Source: Halobacillus sp. Marseille-Q1614 (lineage in GTDB: Bacteria; Bacillota; Bacilli; Bacillales; Halobacillaceae). From it: DNA of 64,000 bases. Under the pieces are notes generated by a model. It saw only the letters and a list, made by a program, of their open reading frames with translations. It was not told the origin of the DNA and searched no databases. Every line of letters begins with the position of its first letter. Position 1 is the first letter of the stretch. The position numbers were made by a program, and so were the translations under genes. Positions 33,640-42,560 of the stretch are shown here, piece by piece. The stretch covers positions 2,232,001 through 2,296,000 of the forward strand of contig NZ_CADDWH010000001.1 of the NCBI RefSeq assembly GCF_902809865.1, read 5' to 3'.

Positions 33640-33987
33640 TTCAAATGCTTAAATCTCTGAATAAAGCAGAAAAATAAAAGATATTTAAGCAGCGGCAGCT
33701 GCTATTCCCATTCAAAAATCCTTCTAAACCTTGTATTTTCAAGGTTTTTTAATTTTTCAAAAATTATCCTAATATGGTTGCTTTATATCCAAATTATGTT
33801 ACACTATGTTTGTAACATAAATGAAATATTACTGTTACATAAGAAAGTTTTTTGTAACAATATGTCGATTTAACACCTTAGAAAAAGAAAACATTTAGTT
33901 TAAGGCGATGAACTAATGGGAAAAGTCCTTTAAGAAATTATTCTTATTAGTTATATTACAATTCTTCCATAGAAAGGAGCTTTTTTA
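33640..33987. other. AT-rich gap without recognisable gene
   Basis: Apart from the small terminator at 33729-33750 and the ribosome-binding site of the following peptide gene, only AT-rich sequence with TAACA repeats (33790-33870) was seen. Confidence 0.5.
33729..33750 (+). terminator. Small intrinsic terminator
   Basis: CCTTG-TATTTT-CAAGG followed by six T; short stem, downstream of the PilZ fragment. Confidence 0.6.
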
Positions 33988-34089
33988 ATGAGACACAAAG
34001 CTGAGTATGATTCAACTGATTTTATCTATGGTTTAGGTGGTTCGGCTATTCTAACTGGATTCTTATATGTACTTATTTATGTCATTTAA
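33988..34089 (+). CDS. 33-residue membrane peptide
   Basis: ATG 33988 lies 8 bases after AAAGGAGC. The product has a polar start (MRHKAEYDSTDF) and one hydrophobic helix (GSAILTGFLYVLIYVI) that ends at the stop codon. A terminator follows after 22 bases, so it is a complete one-gene unit. No family recognised. Confidence 0.6.
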   Translation: MRHKAEYDSTDFIYGLGGSAILTGFLYVLIYVI

Positions 34090-34111
34090 ATTTCTGCATT
34101 CATACATTATA

Positions 34112-34146
34112 TAAGCCCGTTCCTTTTAAAAAAGGCCGGGCTTTTT
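34112..34146 (+). terminator. Terminator of the membrane-peptide gene
   Basis: AAGCCCG and CGGGCTT with inner CC/GG pairs around an A-rich loop, followed by TTTT. Confidence 0.82.
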
Positions 34147-34210
34147 TATGCGCTAATTTCTTTCGTTTTGTACTTTTCTCACCTATACTTGGGGCAAGAG
34201 GTGATACATG

Positions 34211-35149
34211 ATGACTGTACATAAAGGCTATTCTTCCGCTTTTCAGACTGGTAAAATCAGCTTCGGGCTGACGATACCTCTCGAAAACTACGGCAGGGAT
34301 ACACCTGTAATGAAACATCAAATCTCACTTGCCCAGCTCGCAGAAAAAATAAACTTTCACACGCTTTGGCTTCAAGACGTTCTGTTAGAGGATCCTACGT
34401 TTGAAGATCCAGCCACAGGCCAGATTTATGACAGCTTCATTTACACAGTCTATTTAGCATCACATACGTCTTCCATCTTAATAGGAACAGCGGCTACTGT
34501 CCTTCCATTACGTCATCCTTTACGAATTGCCAAAGAAGCCGCAAGCATTGACCGTCTTTTTCCCGGCCGCTTCATATTGGGAGTTTCCTCAGGAGACCGC
34601 CGAAAAGATTTTGAAGGATTAGGGATACCCATTATGGAGCGGGGGGAAAGATTCAGAGAGACTTACAAAGATATACAGAGAGCTCTCTATGAAGAATTCC
34701 CTCACTATCAATCACGATTTGGAAAGATGGAAAAAGCAAACCTCGTGCCAAAACCTTCCCAGCGCATTCCAATGCTGCTCACAGGTTACTGCCAGCAAAC
34801 GATCGACTGGGTAGCCGAAAATGGCGATGGCTGGATGTTCTATCCGCAAAGACCCACACAGCAGAAACAGACGATCGACCTCTACCACGAAAAAGTAAAC
34901 ATGTACCATGGGGATGTTTTTCGCCCATTTGTTATGCCCTTGCCAATCGACCTATTGAAAGACCGTCATGCTCCGGTGGAAAAAATTCCAGCGGGATATC
35001 GGACCGGACGATTAGGTTTAATTAAGCTGATCGAACAGTATAGGCTGATCGGTGTAAATCATATTATGTTCGGCCTTTCCCAAAGCACAAGACCTGTAGA
35101 AGAAATAATCAAAGAAATTGGAAATGAAGTCATTCCACATTTTCAGTAA
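34211..35149 (+). CDS. LLM-class flavin-dependent oxidoreductase
   Basis: Flavin-dependent luciferase-like monooxygenase of about 312 residues with a TIM-barrel: WLQDVLL, GTAATVLPLRHPLRIAKEAASIDRLFPGRFILGVSSGDRRKDFEGLGI and GYCQQTIDWVAENGDGWMFYP are typical. ATG 34211 has better spacing from AGAGGTG than ATG 34208. The substrate is unknown. It is followed after 15 bases by the DUF5694 gene and likely shares its transcript. Confidence 0.86.
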   Translation: MTVHKGYSSAFQTGKISFGLTIPLENYGRDTPVMKHQISLAQLAEKINFHTLWLQDVLLEDPTFEDPATGQIYDSFIYTVYLASHTSSILIGTAATVLPLRHPLRIAKEAASIDRLFPGRFILGVSSGDRRKDFEGLGIPIMERGERFRETYKDIQRALYEEFPHYQSRFGKMEKANLVPKPSQRIPMLLTGYCQQTIDWVAENGDGWMFYPQRPTQQKQTIDLYHEKVNMYHGDVFRPFVMPLPIDLLKDRHAPVEKIPAGYRTGRLGLIKLIEQYRLIGVNHIMFGLSQSTRPVEEIIKEIGNEVIPHFQ

Positions 35150-35164
35150 CAGGAGGAAACAGCA

Positions 35165-35875
35165 GTGAACTCTTTACCAAAACCCCAAATACTAATACTA
35201 GGCATTTCTCATTTTGCTATGGATCCTGACATCGTTAATCACCAAAAAGATAATATCAGCGCAGTCGTGGAAGCATTAAAAGAGTTCCAGCCGACTAAAG
35301 TCGCTGTCGAAAAACCCTTTCTTATTGAAGAAGAGTTACAAAGAAAATATCATGAATACTGTTCAGGGCAATTAATTCCAGCCTATGATGAAGTGGAGCA
35401 GATTGCCTTCCCTTTGGCTCACCACTTTGAACACTCTGCTCTCTTCCCAGTGGATGAAATTGTCGATATGTCAAACCCGGCATTAAATCAAGTTTTTGAG
35501 TGGGCAAAAGAGCACCAGCCCCGCCTTTTCCAGGACATTTTATTGGTGCAGCAGCGGTTAAAAGAAATGGAAGATGACCAAACCTTCCTTTCCACTCTAA
35601 AAACAATTAATGATCCCTCCTACCTCAAGGAGCTTCAGCGTGTTTATATGAAGCTCACACGTGTTGGTGACCGCCAGCACCAAGTTGGCGTTAAATGGAT
35701 AAAACAGTGGCATGAACGTGATTTGGCAATTGCGGCGAATATCGCCCGTATCACTGAGCCGGAAGACCGGGTGCTAGTTTTAATCGGCGGAGATCATGTC
35801 CATCTCTTGAGCCAATTTCTAAAAGAAAGTCAGGATTTTGAATTAATCCCAAGCCTCAAGTTTATTCCGCAATAA
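35165..35875 (+). CDS. DUF5694 protein, TraB/PrgY-like hydrolase fold
   Basis: A 236-residue cytosolic protein of the DUF5694 family, remotely related to TraB/PrgY proteins. Typical parts are ILGISHFAMDPDIVNHQ at the start, KVAVEKPFLIEEELQRKYHEYC, and VLVLIGGDHVHLLSQFLKES near the C-terminus. The GTG at 35165 follows AGGAGGAAACAGCA. Its function is not known; it follows the LLM gene on the same strand. Confidence 0.72.
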   Translation: MNSLPKPQILILGISHFAMDPDIVNHQKDNISAVVEALKEFQPTKVAVEKPFLIEEELQRKYHEYCSGQLIPAYDEVEQIAFPLAHHFEHSALFPVDEIVDMSNPALNQVFEWAKEHQPRLFQDILLVQQRLKEMEDDQTFLSTLKTINDPSYLKELQRVYMKLTRVGDRQHQVGVKWIKQWHERDLAIAANIARITEPEDRVLVLIGGDHVHLLSQFLKESQDFELIPSLKFIPQ

Positions 35876-35900
35876 AAGGGACCGCATAAGCGATCCCTTT
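35875..35900. terminator. Bidirectional terminator, DUF5694 / BCCT
   Basis: AAAGGGACCGC and GCGATCCCTTT pair around ATAA; T-run beyond. Confidence 0.85.
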
Positions 35901-35902
35901 CT

Positions 35903-37537
35903 TTATTCATCATCTTCTCTTTTTTTATCTTCCAATACTTCAAGCGCCGAGCGCTTTCTCTTTTTCTTCCCTTTATCCTTCCAGCGTTTTATATAAATCG
36001 TCGGGGATTCATAATCATCAGAGGCCTGAATATCAGAGTTAGAAGCTCTCATAAATGACCAGGCCAGCAGGAATATAATAAATATCAGCGGGAAGCCGCC
36101 TACAATACTTGCTGTCTGCAATGTCTCAAGTCCGCCGAGGAACATTAAGGTTAAAGGCATGATACAGAGCGAAAACGCCCAGAACAAACGGTTCCAGCGA
36201 ATTGGCTCGTCTTCAACCCGCTTCTGAACAACAGCAGCCAGAATATATGAAGAAGAATCGAAAGTGGTGGCTAAGAAGATAATGGCCAGCACCGTAAATA
36301 TAAGGACTAAAAATTTAGCAAGCGGCAGCTGGTTGATTATTTCAATAATCGTGGCAGGCGCACCATTTGTATTTAAAAACTCAATAACATTAAATTGTCC
36401 TGTCAGCTGCATGTAAAGGCCGAAGTTCCCCATAATTCCAAAGAATAAGATACACCCGAGTGTTCCATACAGCATCGTTCCTAAAATCATCTGACGGATC
36501 GTTCGTCCTCTCGAAATACGCGCTACAAACAAACCAACAAATGGAGCGTAAACGAGCCACCATGCCCAGTAGAAAACGGTCCATGATTCAGGAAAAGCAG
36601 TTTCTTCAAACTCGGCCAGGTTACCAAATGGTTCTACCCATGTGGCCATCTTAAAGAAATTATCTAGAATGATACCAAGAGAATTAAAAGTCGTTTCACT
36701 AATAAACCGGGTAGGACCAAATATAAAGATATATCCTAACAAAAATATCGCAAGCCACAAATTTATATCACTTAGTACTTTAATTCCTCTGCGCAGACCC
36801 GAATAGGCGCTGATCGCAAAAATCGTCGTACAAATAAGCATAATTACAGCCTGCATCCCTAAAGTTACTTCTAAACCGGTTATGTCACTGATCCCCTCTG
36901 CAATCATTGGGGTTCCAAGTGCTAAAGTAGTACCTGCTCCTCCCATCAGTCCAAACATAAAGAACACATCAATGATTGTTCCTACCGGTCCGTCCACCAG
37001 TTTCCCTAAGACTGGACGGACTGCTTCACTCACTTTAAGGACAGGTTTTTTCCTTACATAATAAAAATAGGCAATGGGCAGTGCCGGCAGTGTATAAATC
37101 GCCCAGGCAATAGGCCCCCAATGAAAAATACCATAGGCTGTAGACCATTGGATGGCTTCTTGTGTACCGCCTTCTACACCAAAAGGAGGTGCTTCATAAT
37201 AGTAAGCCCACTCAATAACCGCCCAGTATAGGATACTTGATCCGATACCAGCAGCAAATAACATGGCTGCCCAGGAGAAAGTATTAAATTCCGGCTTTTC
37301 CCCTTCATCACCCAGTTTAACTTGTCCATTTTTACTAAAAGCGACAAATAATAAAAAAGCAAAGATTATTAATCCCATCATCATATAAAGAACGCCAAAA
37401 TTACCGCTGACAAATCCATTCGCCTGGTTGACTACCTCTTTACCTGCGTCAGGAAATAGTATTAAAGGAATGGTGACCCCGAGCAGTAAAACAAGGGCCC
37501 CGATAAACGTACTCCAATCAATTAATTTAGTATCCAT
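35903..37537 (-). CDS. BCCT-family transporter (betaine/carnitine/choline type)
   Basis: Twelve-helix osmolyte transporter of 544 residues. The BCCT signature region reads GIFHWGPIAWAIYTLPALPIAYFYYVRKK, with further conserved aromatic segments in GIGSSILYWAVIEWAYYYEAPPFG and FYWAWWLVYAPFVGLFVARISRGRTIRQ. The C-terminal tail is highly charged, as in osmo-sensing members. ATG 37537 follows AAAGGAGAAGGG. The substrate (glycine betaine, choline or carnitine) cannot be fixed. Such carriers give osmoprotection in salty habitats. Confidence 0.9.
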   Translation of the reverse strand: MDTKLIDWSTFIGALVLLLGVTIPLILFPDAGKEVVNQANGFVSGNFGVLYMMMGLIIFAFLLFVAFSKNGQVKLGDEGEKPEFNTFSWAAMLFAAGIGSSILYWAVIEWAYYYEAPPFGVEGGTQEAIQWSTAYGIFHWGPIAWAIYTLPALPIAYFYYVRKKPVLKVSEAVRPVLGKLVDGPVGTIIDVFFMFGLMGGAGTTLALGTPMIAEGISDITGLEVTLGMQAVIMLICTTIFAISAYSGLRRGIKVLSDINLWLAIFLLGYIFIFGPTRFISETTFNSLGIILDNFFKMATWVEPFGNLAEFEETAFPESWTVFYWAWWLVYAPFVGLFVARISRGRTIRQMILGTMLYGTLGCILFFGIMGNFGLYMQLTGQFNVIEFLNTNGAPATIIEIINQLPLAKFLVLIFTVLAIIFLATTFDSSSYILAAVVQKRVEDEPIRWNRLFWAFSLCIMPLTLMFLGGLETLQTASIVGGFPLIFIIFLLAWSFMRASNSDIQASDDYESPTIYIKRWKDKGKKKRKRSALEVLEDKKREDDE

Positions 37538-37859
37538 TAAACCCTTCTCCTTTCATTAAGATGCCTTTGCCACCTAAATTAATAACGATTTCCTGCTAAC
37601 ATTCATAAAGTCAGGATATATAACTATTATTTTATACCCTTCATTCGACAAAAATAAAGCTTTTTTCGACATTTCACGACAAACACAGATGGTTACACTA
37701 TATTCTTTGATGATTTATACCAATCCATTCACGATCAAGCTTTTTGTAGAATTCACGCTTTACTTTCGTTATGATCAAAGAAGGCTGAACAAACAAAAAC
37801 GCAGCCCCTTATTAGAGCTGCGCTTTATCAACTATGTTTTCTTAGAAAGGAGAACGGCC
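37538..37859. promoter_or_regulatory. Divergent promoter region, BCCT gene and small membrane gene
   Basis: For the minus-strand BCCT gene, GGGTAT (37639-37634) with GCTTTA (37660-37655) at 15-base spacing is a weak sigma-B-like candidate and overlaps TATAAA-type sequence. On the plus strand a hairpin (CGCAGC 37800-37805 with GCTGCG 37817-37822) lies in the leader of the next gene. No gene is visible in this gap. Confidence 0.35.
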
Positions 37860-38132
37860 ATGTTTAAAAGGCTTAAAGAGCTATGGTATAAATTAAATCC
37901 GTTATATTTTCCTTTGTTTACAGCTGTTCCAGCGGGCATATGGCTGATCTTCTCTAATCCTCCATGGACGAGTACATATCTTAGTCTTTATTTATTGCTC
38001 ATAGGGTTTTTAACCTTTTCCGGTGCTGTTGAGATCAGCGATGAAGAACTAAAACCACAGTTGTTAGGCGGTTTATATATGATGCTGGCTCTCACCATGG
38101 CGGTTATCGGTCTTATTCGCTGGTTATTTTAA
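37860..38132 (+). CDS. Small membrane protein of unknown function
   Basis: A 90-residue protein from ATG 37860 (after AAAGGAGAACGGCC). It has a polar N-terminus, then helices FPLFTAVPAGIWLIF, YLSLYLLLIGFLTFSGAVE and LGGLYMMLALTMAVIGLIRWLF with the short acidic loop ISDEELKPQ between. No family recognised. Confidence 0.7.
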   Translation: MFKRLKELWYKLNPLYFPLFTAVPAGIWLIFSNPPWTSTYLSLYLLLIGFLTFSGAVEISDEELKPQLLGGLYMMLALTMAVIGLIRWLF

Positions 38133-38162
38133 TCCAATTTTCGTTTTTACATTTCAAAATAC

Positions 38163-38417
38163 TTAAATAAAGAACAGGAATGGCAGGATCATTGGAATCA
38201 TTATGATTATAGTAAAGATCAGCCACGCACTCGGGTTATCACTCGTCAGCTGCTTGCGGTAGGACATCCCCCAAGCGATGAAAAGCAGGACTGTCATTAT
38301 AATGCTTCGCAAGTGAAAGTCGCCATCTTTATTATTAGTAAAAATATAGACACCGCCTTCGACTAATAAAAGAAGTCCAACAGCGATATTAAATGTATGG
38401 GTAAAAAACTTGCTCAT
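38163..38417 (-). CDS. Small membrane protein of unknown function
   Basis: An 84-residue protein with three hydrophobic helices (FNIAVGLLLLVEGGVYIF, SIIMTVLLFIAWGMSY, AWLIFTIIIMIPMILPFLFFI). AATGGAGTGATGG lies before the ATG at 38417. No family recognised. It converges with the small membrane gene on the plus strand. Confidence 0.65.
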   Translation of the reverse strand: MSKFFTHTFNIAVGLLLLVEGGVYIFTNNKDGDFHLRSIIMTVLLFIAWGMSYRKQLTSDNPSAWLIFTIIIMIPMILPFLFFI

Positions 38418-38502
38418 GTTTCCATCACTCCATTTAGAACTTTAACCTTCATTCAGTATAGCAGAATCTTGTTCATAGCAGAAAACATAAGCCGCCTTTT
38501 GG

Positions 38503-38925
38503 CTACAATTCATTAACGGCCTTCTGGAGTGAATTTGTGATCTGAAATGACGACCCATTCCTTTTTAGAATTCTCCAGTGATCGCTGTAAAATAAAACTT
38601 CTAAGAGCGTCTCTCCATCTGAAGTGAGTGTCAAGCCGCCTCTTACATCACTGGCATGATTAGCTTCGTCTTCAGCAGGACTTGCTTTTAATTCACGAAG
38701 TACTTTTCTAATCTCCACTTCTCCATAAACAATTTTCGTTTCGCGCTGCTCCTCTAATGTATATAGCTTAATCGTTAATGGACGCTCGTATGCACTCCAA
38801 TTATGTGGAGTTACTTTATCTTTTTCAAAAGATAGTGGATTATAGAAGTATTGGTAATTTATGTAAAGTAAACTTGAAGAAACCAACACTACAATTGCTA
38901 GACAGATTACTGACTTTTTCTTCAT
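38503..38925 (-). CDS. Membrane-anchored or exported protein of unknown function
   Basis: A 140-residue protein from ATG 38925 (AGGGGTGATGG upstream). The N-terminus KKKSVICLAIVVLVSSSLLYINY forms a membrane anchor or signal; the rest is a soluble extracellular domain with LTIKLYTLEEQRETKIVYGEVEIRKVLREL and GETLLEVLFYSDHWRI. No family recognised. Confidence 0.65.
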   Translation of the reverse strand: MKKKSVICLAIVVLVSSSLLYINYQYFYNPLSFEKDKVTPHNWSAYERPLTIKLYTLEEQRETKIVYGEVEIRKVLRELKASPAEDEANHASDVRGGLTLTSDGETLLEVLFYSDHWRILKRNGSSFQITNSLQKAVNEL

Positions 38926-39013
38926 TCCATCACCCCTGATTACTTTCACTTTCCTACCTATTCATACGATAGACTCCTACATTCGTTTCATAAAAATTCC
39001 GTAAAATGACAAA

Positions 39014-39051
39014 AAAGCCCTAAATCCTTATCTCGAAGAATCTAGGGCTTT
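39014..39051 (-). terminator. Terminator of the acyl-CoA synthetase/GNAT operon
   Basis: Minus strand AAAGCCCTAGATTCTT and AAGGATTTAGGGCTTTTTT; it starts 3 bases after the GNAT stop. Confidence 0.88.
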
Positions 39052-39053
39052 CA

Positions 39054-39494
39054 CTATAATTTTTTATAGAAACCAGTCGCTTTTCCTTCAAATCCTAATT
39101 GTTCGTAAATGGAATGCGCCTGCTTACGTTCATCCCGATTACCGCTGTTTAACGTCAGGCGTGTCGCTTCTTTATCACGCCCCCATTTTTCAGCTTCATT
39201 CATTAGGGCTCTTCCCACTCCATTGCCTTGATAATCAGGATGGACAACAAATGCAATGACGCGGATATGGGAGTCATCCGTATGGTACGCGCGGCTGTAC
39301 ATCATACCAATCATCCCGATTAACTGTCCTTTTGCTTCATATACGCAGGTATGGTAAATCGGATCATTCAAAATTAAAGGAAGCCGATCCTCCATTTCTT
39401 CAAGAGCAGCCGGATATCCTAAGAAGGACATAAGGCGGGCCATATCCTTCGCATCCGCAATTTCAGCTGTTCGAACATACCCTATTGGTTTCAT
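39054..39494 (-). CDS. GNAT family N-acetyltransferase coupled to an acyl-CoA synthetase
   Basis: A 146-residue acyltransferase: IRVIAFVVHPDYQGNGVGRALMNEAEKWG is motif A (QGNGVG), and ARLTLNSGNRDERKQAHSIYEQLGFEG (here read ATRLTLNSG) is motif B. The ATG overlaps the synthetase stop by 4 bases, so the two are translated together. In other bacteria GNAT enzymes of the AcuA/Pat type acylate and switch off acyl-CoA synthetases; that this one does so here is an inference from the coupling. Confidence 0.82.
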   Translation of the reverse strand: MKPIGYVRTAEIADAKDMARLMSFLGYPAALEEMEDRLPLILNDPIYHTCVYEAKGQLIGMIGMMYSRAYHTDDSHIRVIAFVVHPDYQGNGVGRALMNEAEKWGRDKEATRLTLNSGNRDERKQAHSIYEQLGFEGKATGFYKKL

Positions 39495-41065
39495 ATCTGA
39501 CGTTGTTCTTGTCTCCTTAATTCCACGCGGCGGATCTTGCCGGAAGTAGTCTTCGGAAGAGTTTCAATGAATTCGATCTTCCTTGGATATTTATATGGAG
39601 CGGTTAATTCCTTCACATGTTCTTGAAGATTTTTAATCAATTCATCGTCTCCCTTATATCCTTCCTGTAAAACGATGAAAGCTTTCACGACGTTTCCTCT
39701 CACTTCATCTGGACTGGCGACAACCGCACATTCCTGAACCGCAGCATGCTTAACAAGAGCATCCTCCACTTCAAAAGGTCCAATCGTATACCCGGAACTG
39801 ATAATAATGTCATCACTTCTGCCTTCAAACCAGAAATATCCATCAGCATCTTTAGAGGCCTGGTCTCCTGTAATATAGTATTGACCACGCTGAGCCATTT
39901 TCGTTCGCTCAGGGTCTTTATAGTATTCACGAAATAATGCCGGCGTTTCTAAGTGTACGGCAATATCTCCTACTTCTCCGGGTCCCACGGGTTCTCCCAA
40001 ATCATCAATGATTTCTACTGTATTCCCCGGTGTAGGCTGCCCCATGGAGCCTGGACGTACTTCCATATCCTTCATAATCCCTACAAGGAGTGTATTTTCA
40101 GTCTGCCCGTAACCATCCCTGACTGTTACGTTAAAATGTTTCTGGAAAGTCTCAATCACTTCCCTGTTTAACGGCTCACCGGCCGATACGGCGCTGTGCA
40201 GATTCTCAAGCTTGTAATCAGGCAAATTATCAACCTTGGCCATAAGGCGGTACTCAGTCGGCGTACAGCATAAGACATTTACTTTATGTTCATCCAACAG
40301 GTTTAGATAAGTCTTAGGATTAAACTTTCCGTTATAGACTAATCCTGTTGCTCCTGCTCCAAGAACGGATAAAAACGGGCTCCATACCCATTTCTGCCAT
40401 CCAGGACCAGCAGTCGCCCAAACAGTGTCCCCTTCCTTAATCGAAAGCCATTGATACGCAGCGGTTTTTAAATGAGCAAATCCCCAGCCGTGTGTGTGGA
40501 CCACTCCTTTAGGGTTGCCCGTCGTTCCGGAGGTATAGGAGAGAAAAGCCATATCCTCCCGGTTCGTTTGAGCAATTGGCAGATCACTTGTTTCATCTTC
40601 TTTTAGGTCGTCTAAGCTCAGCCACCCTTCCGTCTGTCCCCCAGCCGAGAAAGCGGTTACATTTTTAAGTTCTGGGACATCTTTAAATTGGTCAGTAAAC
40701 GGGGCATAACAGACGACCGCATTGGCTTCCCCGTGGGATAAGCGATATGAAATATCTTTAGGTCTCAGCATTTCAGAACTCGGGATGATGACCAGACCCG
40801 TTTTTAAAGCTGCTATATACACCTCATAGGCTGAAATAAGTCGAGGGATCATTACTAACACTTTATCTCCCTTTTTCAGACCTGCATTTAGAAAAGTATT
40901 TCCAATCTTGTTCGCATTTTTTATTAAAGTTTCATATGTAATCTCATCTTTTTCGCCTTGCTCATTTTCCCACAGGATAGCTTTCCTTGATGGGTCACTA
41001 GCATGCTTTTCGAATTCCTGTACCAGATTATAATTTTCCGGAGCGATCAGTTCTTCACGATTCAT
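39491..41065 (-). CDS. AMP-forming acyl-CoA synthetase (medium-chain/AcsA-like)
   Basis: A 524-residue member of the ANL superfamily. The ATP-binding YTSGTTGNPKG lies at 177-187, GYGQTENTL is the A5 motif, YYITGDQASKDADGYFWFEGRSDDIIISSGYTIGPFEVE the A7-A8 hinge, and PKTTSGKIRR the C-terminal A10 with the catalytic lysine. It activates a short- or medium-chain carboxylic acid to its CoA thioester; chain length cannot be told. It is coupled by a 4-base overlap to a GNAT enzyme. Confidence 0.88.
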   Translation of the reverse strand: MNREELIAPENYNLVQEFEKHASDPSRKAILWENEQGEKDEITYETLIKNANKIGNTFLNAGLKKGDKVLVMIPRLISAYEVYIAALKTGLVIIPSSEMLRPKDISYRLSHGEANAVVCYAPFTDQFKDVPELKNVTAFSAGGQTEGWLSLDDLKEDETSDLPIAQTNREDMAFLSYTSGTTGNPKGVVHTHGWGFAHLKTAAYQWLSIKEGDTVWATAGPGWQKWVWSPFLSVLGAGATGLVYNGKFNPKTYLNLLDEHKVNVLCCTPTEYRLMAKVDNLPDYKLENLHSAVSAGEPLNREVIETFQKHFNVTVRDGYGQTENTLLVGIMKDMEVRPGSMGQPTPGNTVEIIDDLGEPVGPGEVGDIAVHLETPALFREYYKDPERTKMAQRGQYYITGDQASKDADGYFWFEGRSDDIIISSGYTIGPFEVEDALVKHAAVQECAVVASPDEVRGNVVKAFIVLQEGYKGDDELIKNLQEHVKELTAPYKYPRKIEFIETLPKTTSGKIRRVELRRQEQRQI

Positions 41066-41158
41066 TCTTCATTTCCTCCTTAAGATCCATTGATAGCAAC
41101 GTCTTTATTATATCAAAAATTCAAAATTATTAAAAATCAACTAAGAACAAAGGCTTAA

Positions 41159-41324
41159 AGCGCCCTGGTAGACACGAAACGCATAAGCAAAACGGCCGGA
41201 GGAAGGTGGCCTTCCCTTCCGCAGGGCGGATGGCTTATGACGCGAGTGTCTGGGCGCTGGAGCTGGATGTCGCTCTTTTAAACATATATCTCCACAGCTT
41301 GGAATTTTATAATTTCCTAGACAA
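41159..41324. repeat. Structured dispersed repeat with large foldback
   Basis: The outer arms AGCGCCC (41159) and GGGCGCT (to 41258), then AGACAC with GTGTCT and GCATAAGC with GCTTATG(A)C pair in order, giving an imperfect stem about 100 bases long. The right half (41235-41324) recurs inverted at 27719-27809. No ORF is present. It fills the gap before the acyl-CoA synthetase. Confidence 0.8.
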
Positions 41325-41330
41325 TAAAAA

Positions 41331-41354
41331 AAGAGCGGCTGTCTTGCCGCTCTT
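41331..41354. terminator. Hairpin terminator
   Basis: AAGAGCGGC-TGTCTT-GCCGCTCTT, preceded by an A-run; adjoins the dispersed repeat. It is about 145 bases beyond the yitT-like stop, so which transcript it ends is uncertain. Confidence 0.65.
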
Positions 41355-41500
41355 ACAGACTGTTGAGAAAATCGACTAACTTTAATGAAATGAATGTTTA
41401 TAGGAAATAGACAAGTTGATTGTAGTTACACTGTCTTCTTGCATGCCTCTTTACGCTAGCCAGAGAGAAGACCGTGAGACTCCGTGCAATCTGCGAATTT

Positions 41501-42349
41501 TCAGGCTAAACGCTTGAAGTTCTGCCCGAGGATTTCGTTCATTGAATGAACAGTGATAAACGCACTTTCATCAACTGCCAGCATATATTTTTTTAGTTTG
41601 GAGTAATCTCTTCTATTCATAATGGAAGTGATAACTTCTTTATCCTCTTGATTAAAGGCGCCGCGAGCATAATGAATCGTAGCACCTCTTCCCAGATGTT
41701 GAACGATGAATTCACGTACTTCATCACTTCTACGGCTGATAATGACGATTTCTTTATTATCATCGAACTGTTGAAGAGCATAGTCAATCACTAGTCCGTT
41801 TAAAATAACACCGAAGAAGGCATACATTCCAATAGCAGGCCCAAAAATGAACGCAGAAGATAAAGCTATTGCAATATCAGAGAATAGAACGCCTTTTCCT
41901 ACTTCAACAGAGAAATATTTATTTAGAATCATCGCGATAATATCGGTACCTCCCGTTGAGGCACCCTGGTGAAATACCAGTGCCATTCCGGATGCAGCAA
42001 TAATCTGCCCGATGATCAGCTGAATTAATAAATCATTACTTAACGGCTGCTGAATAGGGAAAAATGTTTCAAGCCCCCATACCATAAACGAAAGTGCGAA
42101 ACTTGCGTAAATTGTTTTCGTTCCAAACTGAAAACCTAGGAAGATAAAGCCGATAATAAATAAGACAATGTTTAGCAGGATCATAATTGTACCTAAGGTT
42201 AAATCAGGAAAGACTTTATTTAAAACGATAGATAAACCACTGACTCCTCCAGTAGCTAAGTCATTAGGTGAAAGAAAGAAATGGACGTTTACAGCTACTG
42301 CAAAAGCACCTAGATTTATGAGTAAAAATGATAGCAATTTCTTTGTCAT
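41501..42349 (-). CDS. YitT-family membrane protein (DUF161/DUF2179)
   Basis: A 282-residue protein from ATG 42349 (GAAGGAGG upstream; an open upstream extension lacks support). Five or six membrane helices start with INLGAFAVAVNVHFFLSPNDLATGGVSGLSIVL, then a cytosolic C-terminal DUF2179 domain (KEIVIISRRSDEVREFIVQHLGRGATIHYARGAFNQEDKEVITSIMNRR). Members occur in several copies in bacilli; their function is unknown. Confidence 0.88.
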   Translation of the reverse strand: MTKKLLSFLLINLGAFAVAVNVHFFLSPNDLATGGVSGLSIVLNKVFPDLTLGTIMILLNIVLFIIGFIFLGFQFGTKTIYASFALSFMVWGLETFFPIQQPLSNDLLIQLIIGQIIAASGMALVFHQGASTGGTDIIAMILNKYFSVEVGKGVLFSDIAIALSSAFIFGPAIGMYAFFGVILNGLVIDYALQQFDDNKEIVIISRRSDEVREFIVQHLGRGATIHYARGAFNQEDKEVITSIMNRRDYSKLKKYMLAVDESAFITVHSMNEILGQNFKRLA

Positions 42350-42560
42350 TTGAAAGCCTCCTTCTTCGGAATTTATTCCGCTGCAGTTAACGTTACATAC
42401 GGGATTATAGAAGGCTTTCTGGCGCTTGTAAACCATTATGCAAGAAAAAGTTTTATTAAGTTTTTGTAAGCGATTGTAGTAAAAGTATTGCAAAAATTAT
42501 CCTTTTCCATTGCCGTTTTTTTGACACTTTCTCTTATAATTTCCCAGGAAATACGAATAA

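Noticed and set aside
37800-37822. Hairpin in the leader of the 37860 gene as a terminator or attenuator
   Set aside because: Short stem and no T-run after it; kept only as a leader hairpin.
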